Shown here piece after piece: positions 59,676 through 64,000 of a stretch of DNA of 64,000 nucleotides. The stretch's first letter is position 1. Each line of letters starts with the position of its first letter. Position numbers and translations under genes: made by a program. The notes under the pieces are model-generated. The model had not been told where the DNA came from, searched no databases, and saw nothing but the letters and a program-made list of their open reading frames with translations. Origin of the DNA: Symbiodinium natans (lineage: Eukaryota; Sar; Dinophyceae; Suessiales; Symbiodiniaceae); contig CAJNDS010002346.1 of the NCBI GenBank assembly GCA_905221605.1, positions 927,240 through 991,239 on the forward strand. The letters are read 5' to 3'.

Positions 59676-59777
59676 GATCAGCTCCAGAAGCTGGCCAAGA
59701 AGTTGGCCACCATGAGCCCCGAGGACCTCGCCAGCTTCGCGGCCGGCCTTCCTTCCGTGAAGAAGCTCTTCGTATAG
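59676..59777 (+). CDS. Terminal exon of the insertase-ankyrin gene
   Basis: GCAG|GAT. DQLQKLAKKLATMSPEDLAS then FAAGLPSVKKLFV and TAG. TTTAGGG repeats start directly at the stop codon, so the 3' untranslated region is telomere-like. Confidence 0.75.
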   Translation, partial: DQLQKLAKKLATMSPEDLASFAAGLPSVKKLFV

Positions 59778-59955
59778 GGTTTGGGGTTTAGGGTTTAGGG
59801 TTTTAGGGTTCGGGGTTTAGGGTTTAGGGTTTGGGGTTTAGGGTTTGGGGTTTGGGGTTTGGGGTTTAGGGGTTTGGGGTTTAGGGTTTGGGGTTTAGGG
59901 TTTGGGGTTTAGGGTTTGGGGTTTAGGGTTTGGGGTTTGGGGTTTAAGGTTTGGG
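59778..59955. repeat. TTTAGGG/TTTGGGG array after the stop codon
   Basis: G-type heptamers of about 180 bp begin immediately downstream of the terminal exon. Confidence 0.95.
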
Positions 59956-60169
59956 GGGGCGGCTAGGTCTCTTCCACCGACGTGCTAAGGGCATCTTCTC
60001 AGGGTTCAGCATTGGGAGTTGCGGTTTCGGGCGTGTGCGGAGATGGTTGTAGGGTTTGGCCTGGTGTTCGGCATCTCGTGCCGAAAGCCTTGCGGAAAGC
60101 TCAGAGTCGGACATGTTTAGGGTTTAGGGTTTATCGTTTGGGGTTTAGGCGGGCGTAAAGAAACGCTCT

Positions 60170-61744
60170 TTGGATGCATCATGGCTGCTCGAAGCACCAC
60201 GCGATAGAACACGCGGGGCAGCCGCATGCCGCAGTGCTATCGGCAGTGCCGCGTGCCTGCAACATGGGCTCGGGTCACTTGTCGAGGGCAAGAATGACTC
60301 AGGAATGGCAACTTGCAGTCCATCTGCTCCGGGACATGTTGCCAGTAGTAAGGGGCCAGCGCAGAGCCATCGCGCGCTGCGGAAAGCCAGGCAGTGGCAG
60401 GTTGCCATCGAAGTTCTTGCAGAGGCAGCGATCGCTGAGGTGCCACCCGATGTTTATAGCTTCAGCACAGCAATCACAGCATACAAGAAGGGCTTGCAGT
60501 GGCAGCTCGCACTGCGACCCCTTTCGCAAATGGCATCTGCGCGACTGGATCCAACGATGATCAACTTCAACTCCACCATCAGCGCCTGTGAGAAGGGTCG
60601 TGCGTGGCAGCGGGCCTTGAACCTGTTTTCGCAGATGCCGGCAGCCAGAGTCGTGCAAGACGTGATTAGCTTCAATTCCGCCGTTAGCGCCTGCGAAAAG
60701 GGCGTCATGTGGCAGCTGGCCCTGAATCTGTTTTCGGAGATGTCGAAGGCCGGAGTGGTGCCCGACGAGATCAGCTTCAGCGCTGCCATGAGCGCCTGTG
60801 AGAAGGGTCGTATGTGGCAGCAGGCTCTGAGCTTGTTTTCGCACATGTCGAAGGCCAGAGTGGTGCCGGACGTGATCAGTTTTAGCGCTGTCATCAGCGC
60901 CTGTGAAAAAGGACGTGTGTGGCAGTTGGCCCTGAACTTGTTTTCGAAGATGTCAAAGGCCAGAGTGGTGCCAAACGTGATCAGCTTCAATTCCACCATC
61001 AGCGCCTGTGAGAAGGCTGGCGAGTGGCAGGTGGCCCTGAATTTGTTTTCGCAGATGTCCGAGGCCAGACTGGTGCCAGATGTGATCAGCTTCAATTCCG
61101 CCATCAGCGCGGCTGGTGAGTGGCAGTTGGCACTGAACTTGTTTTCGCAGATGTCGAAGGCCAGAGTGGTACCAGACGTGATCAGCTTCAGCGCTGCCAT
61201 CACCGCCTTTGAAAAGGCCGGTGAGTGGCAGATGGCTCTGAACGTGTTCTCGCAGATGTCGACGGTCAGAGTGGTGCCAGACGTGATCAGTTTTAGCGCT
61301 GCCATCAGCGCCTGTGAGAAGGCTGGCGAGTGGCAGCAGGCCCTGAATTTGTTTTCGCAGATCTCGAAGGCCAGAGTGGTGCCGGATGAGATCAGCCTGA
61401 GCGCTACCACTAGCGCCTGCGAAAAGGCTGGTGAGTGGCAGCTGGCCCTGGACCTGTTTTCGCAGATGTCGAGGGCAAGAGTGCTGCCAGACGTGATCAG
61501 CTTCAGTGCTGCCATCAGCGCCTTTGAAAAGGCCGGTGAGTGGCAGCTGGCCCTGAATTTGTTGTCGCAGATGTGGAACGTGAGAGTTGTGCCAAACGTG
61601 ATCAGCTTCAATGCCACCATCAGCGCCTGTGAGAAGGCTGGTCAGTGGCAGATGGCCTTGCAGTTGCTATCGCACATGTCGCAGACCAGAGTTTTGCCAG
61701 ACGAGATCAGTTTCAATTCCGCCATCAGCGCCTGCATCATATGA
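60170..61744 (+). CDS. Pentatricopeptide-repeat (PPR) protein
   Basis: PPR proteins bind organelle or other RNA in a base-specific way. Twelve 35-residue P-type repeats run from about 60455 (consensus DVISFSAAISACEKAGEWQ, LALNLFSQMSKARVVP), then a thirteenth cut after SAISACII by a TGA. Repeat 7 lacks three residues. The first ATG in frame is at 60305; the frame is open further upstream. Another frame at 60285-60345 carries TQEWQLAVHLLRDMLP, so a frameshift near 60350 has probably cut off an earlier repeat. Repeats are very alike at DNA level, a sign of recent expansion. No organelle leader is visible. It may be a functional single-exon gene or a retrocopy. Confidence 0.9.
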   Translation: MDASWLLEAPRDRTRGAAACRSAIGSAACLQHGLGSLVEGKNDSGMATCSPSAPGHVASSKGPAQSHRALRKARQWQVAIEVLAEAAIAEVPPDVYSFSTAITAYKKGLQWQLALRPLSQMASARLDPTMINFNSTISACEKGRAWQRALNLFSQMPAARVVQDVISFNSAVSACEKGVMWQLALNLFSEMSKAGVVPDEISFSAAMSACEKGRMWQQALSLFSHMSKARVVPDVISFSAVISACEKGRVWQLALNLFSKMSKARVVPNVISFNSTISACEKAGEWQVALNLFSQMSEARLVPDVISFNSAISAAGEWQLALNLFSQMSKARVVPDVISFSAAITAFEKAGEWQMALNVFSQMSTVRVVPDVISFSAAISACEKAGEWQQALNLFSQISKARVVPDEISLSATTSACEKAGEWQLALDLFSQMSRARVLPDVISFSAAISAFEKAGEWQLALNLLSQMWNVRVVPNVISFNATISACEKAGQWQMALQLLSHMSQTRVLPDEISFNSAISACII

Positions 61745-62134
61745 CGAGATTCAAAGTTCAATACTCTTGAGACTTGATGTACGCTCTGTCCCATCGCTAA
61801 ACCCTCAAGCGTCAAGCGCGTTCGAGTGCTATCTTGGTTTTAGGGTTTCCGCTATAAGCTTGAACAGGCTTGGCTCGGGTTTGACGAAAGAACCCCTCTA
61901 CAACCCCTCTACAACCCTCTAAATCACCCTCTTAACCCCTCCAAAACTCTCTAAAAACCCTTGAAAACACCCTCCCCTCCCAGTTACCAGTGTGGAGCCG
62001 TGGCGCCCCAAACCCTGAACCCGGGCAAGCCCCAAGACCTGGGCAACCCTTAAGCCCTTAAACCCCAAGCCCTAAACCCTAAACCCTAAACCCTAAACCC
62101 GAAACCCGAAACCCGAAACCGAGACGCTCGACAG
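61745..62134. other. Gap between PPR gene and next exon
   Basis: A unique stretch, then CCTCTAMAAC repeats (61900-61970) and CCCTAAA/CCCGAAA heptamers (62045-62118). No gene seen. Confidence 0.5.
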
Positions 62135-62221
62135 TCAGAAGCTTCTCATGCGCCGAGGAAGGCATCGGAGGAGAAGCAGAAGACCGCTGAGGAGCCGGTG
62201 CGCGAGAGCGCCCTGACTCAG
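62135..62221 (+). CDS. Exon of an unassigned charged protein
   Basis: After ACAG the frame reads SEASHAPRKASEEKQKTAEE and then PVRESALTQ, with a GT donor at 62222 followed at once by TTTAGGG repeats. It joins in phase 0 to 62724. Confidence 0.45.
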
Positions 62222-62224
62222 GTA

Positions 62225-62320
62225 GAGGGTAGGGTTTAGGGTTTAGGGTTTAGGGTTTAGGGTTTAGGGTTTAGGGTTTAGGGTTTAGGGTTTAGGGTTA
62301 GGGTTCAGGGTTTGGGGTTT
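62225..62320. repeat. TTTAGGG array
   Basis: Ten perfect G-type heptamers just after the donor. Confidence 0.95.
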
Positions 62321-62723
62321 GGGGCTTGGGGTTTGTGGTCCCAGCTGTTTTATGTCTGGGTTCAAAAAGGCTATGGGGCTTGGGGTTTAGGGTTTAGGGT
62401 TTGCCGTTTTGCATCTACTGAGGCATAGGGTTGAAGTTTGCTGGTTAGGGGTGTAAGGTGTAGTTTAGGGTACTGTGCAGGCAGTCAAGTTCCGGATACA
62501 GGGCTGAATAATCGTAGAGGGGTCAGGGACAAGGAGGCAAGATCTAGGGGTTGAAGATGTGGGATAAATAATTTTCAAAGGGCTTCAAAGCAACACCCAG
62601 TTGAGCTATCCCTAAACCATAACTCCTATCCGAGAAGGTTTAAGGTTATGGCTATATGGTTAAGGGTTTTGGTTTAGGGTTTAAGGTCTAGGTTTTTGGG
62701 TTTAGGGACCCAGAAAGATCCAG

Positions 62724-62774
62724 AGGAAGACGGTTGAAAGGATTGAAGAAGGAAGTGCAACTGAGCAAGTGCAG
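62724..62774 (+). CDS. Exon of an unassigned charged protein (51 nt)
   Basis: CCAG|AGG to GTGCAG|GTG. The frame reads RKTVERIEEGSATEQVQ. It continues the preceding exon in phase and probably forms a coiled coil. Confidence 0.4.
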
Positions 62775-63797
62775 GTGCGAGGTAAACAGGCTTCCGTCCG
62801 CAACCTGGACTAGCTCTTTGGGTTTCAGATGCTTCAGAGAAGCCCGAAGACGGATGTCTTATAGGGTTTCGGGCAGGGCTTGGGAAGAGGGCTTAGGGCT
62901 GAATTGAAGTAGAAGTAAACCGTTACGCCAGAGGTTGTGCAGTTCGTTCCGGTTCAGGTTTGGCAGTTCCGATATCACCTTATGGCTAGCGACGGCTTGG
63001 TGAGTCCGTGCTGCGCTGAGGTGTGATCGTGGACTGAGTCTTTCTTCAAACCGCAGCGACCACCCAAAATTGCACGGCGTTGTGGAGACAAAATCAAAGA
63101 TGCCCGTCCAAATCTCCAGCTCAAGTTGTTGAGCTTTGCCTCGTCACGTCAAGGGCAACATCCAAGCGGGTATTTCCCAAAGTGCTGTGGTGCCTCCCGT
63201 CTAATATACCCCGAAGGACTCTGCCCCCCGCTTACAGGAACCAGTCGTGGTTGCGTGGGCACTAAGCCTCAACCCAATACACCCCAAGCCTAAATCCAAC
63301 ACAAAGGGAAAACAAAGGGATCAAGCTACTGGGCTCACTCTTCATCCCCTGTTCGTGCTGTGATATTTGGTTGGTATTGTGGGTTGCTGGGTCCTTTGGA
63401 TCAGGCGACTCTTGTTGACCTCCAGAAGCCATGCCTGCCGTGCCTAAACCCTAAACCCTCCTAAAAAGGCACTGAATCCTAAACACTAAATCCCAAAACC
63501 CCAAAACCCTCCCAAACCCTAAGCCCAAGACCCTCCCAAAAGGCCACAGAATCCTAAGCCCAAACCTTCCCAGAAAGGGAACGAAATCCGAAACCCAAAG
63601 CCCTCCCCAAAAAGGGCACCCTTTTCTTTTTTTGCCGCGTGGCCTTTATCACGTCAGCTTTCAGCTTCTGCCTCGCGCAGGTAACTCGGTGGCCGCACAC
63701 CTGAAGGACCCTCGAGTTAGGAAAGTCCCTTTTTGTGGTTTTAGACAAAAAACAAAACACATAGCGAAACCACACACGTGTGCAAAATCAGAAGCTT

Positions 63798-63834
<37 letters not shown>

Positions 63835-64000
63835 TCTAAGTTCCTTTGGGCCGTGTTTGGGGTTCATGATCCAGGGTTTAGGTCACTAAAGGAAAAAGGT
63901 CGTCAGAGCGTCCTAGCAGATAAGCACAAATCCCGAAACCTTGGTAGGAAACGTGTTTAGAGTTTTAGGGTTTGGGGTTTAGGTTAGGGTTTAGTCCTCA
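62775..64000. other. No gene assigned at the right edge
   Basis: Sparse telomere-like heptamers (63440-63600 and 63960 to the end) and a (TA)n run at 63800-63830. A weak coding-like frame at 63060-63270 (KIARRCGDKIKDARPNLQLK) was not assigned. Confidence 0.4.

Larger units (their letters stand above)
43933..59777 (+). other. Gene span: Alb3/YidC/Oxa1-type insertase fused to ankyrin repeats (22+ exons)
   Basis: The exons listed below join without a frame break to 1869 nt (623 codons including TAG at 59775-59777). The order is an N-terminal region, the YidC/Oxa1/Alb3 membrane core, a C-terminal tail, four ankyrin-type repeats, then a charged tail. The family inserts membrane proteins; Alb3 does so in the thylakoid. 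The insertase-to-ankyrin join (52222 to 53168) is phase 0 with a GC donor and an AGGCGG repeat at both junctions. The alternative is two genes, because a TAG at 52229-52231 would end the insertase if that intron were not removed. Donors are mostly GC or GA, a few GT. A 5' leader is probably encoded upstream. Confidence 0.75.
28590..64000. repeat. Region saturated with interstitial TTTAGGG/CCCTAAA telomere-type repeats
   Basis: Hundreds of heptamers and variants (TTTGGGG, CCCGAAA, CCCTGAA, CCCCAAA, CCCTAAG) appear from about 28,590 to the right edge in both orientations. They are interrupted by unique segments that include the exons listed here. TTTAGGG is the Arabidopsis-type telomere repeat also used by dinoflagellates. 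Orientation flips many times and coding exons lie between arrays, so this is not a chromosome end. Confidence 0.95.

Noticed and set aside
28590-64000. A chromosome end or true telomere
   Set aside because: Heptamer orientation flips dozens of times, arrays are short, and exons lie between them; no terminal array reaches the window edge.

Overview
The window looks like nuclear DNA of a dinoflagellate, most likely a photosynthetic Symbiodiniaceae-type alga. The reasons are introns with GC and GA donors and AG|G acceptors, TTTAGGG-type telomeric heptamers scattered through introns, short matches to the conserved dinoflagellate spliced leader, dinoflagellate-style Copia and LINE elements, and a plastid-type Alb3 insertase. 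No rRNA, tRNA, CRISPR array or bacterial operon was recognised. All calls come from reading the sequence by eye.

The window has two halves. Positions 1 to about 28,500 are mobile-element territory and hold essentially no telomere-type heptamers. It contains a decayed UPF1-like SF1 helicase gene (1-4433), a gene-poor repeat zone (4434-6640), and a reverse-strand fragment with an HxH motif (6667-7176). A Ty1/Copia LTR retrotransposon follows (7558-17852); it has a complete 5' LTR, a tRNA primer site, Gag, protease, integrase, RT and RNase H in several frames, a methyltransferase-like C-terminal extension, and a 3' LTR cut to 17 bp. Next come three unassigned ORFs (18128-20112) and a reverse-strand LINE (20124-25793) whose zinc-finger ORF1 overlaps ORF2 (endonuclease-RT-RNase H) by ATGA. 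From 25.8 to 28.6 kb no gene was recognised.

From about 28,590 to the end the DNA is packed with CCCTAAA and TTTAGGG arrays, microsatellites and small inverted-repeat elements, with short exons between them. Three plus-strand split genes can be partly assembled. The first is a TIR-like multi-membrane-span protein (29961 to about 36836). The second is a HEAT-like solenoid gene (37206 to about 40307, perhaps further). The third, the main result, is an Alb3/YidC/Oxa1-type insertase whose exons run in phase into ankyrin-repeat exons and a charged tail (43933-59777, at least 22 exons, 1869 nt of coding sequence including the stop codon). A PPR-repeat gene (about 60170-61744) lies downstream, followed by two in-phase exons of a charged protein (62135-62774).

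The insertase introns share a pattern. TTTAGGG arrays lie after donors and CCCTAAA arrays before acceptors, so many introns could fold on themselves. Junctions carry short direct repeats, and some exons are only 27-42 nt. At least four inverted-repeat families are interspersed in this half.
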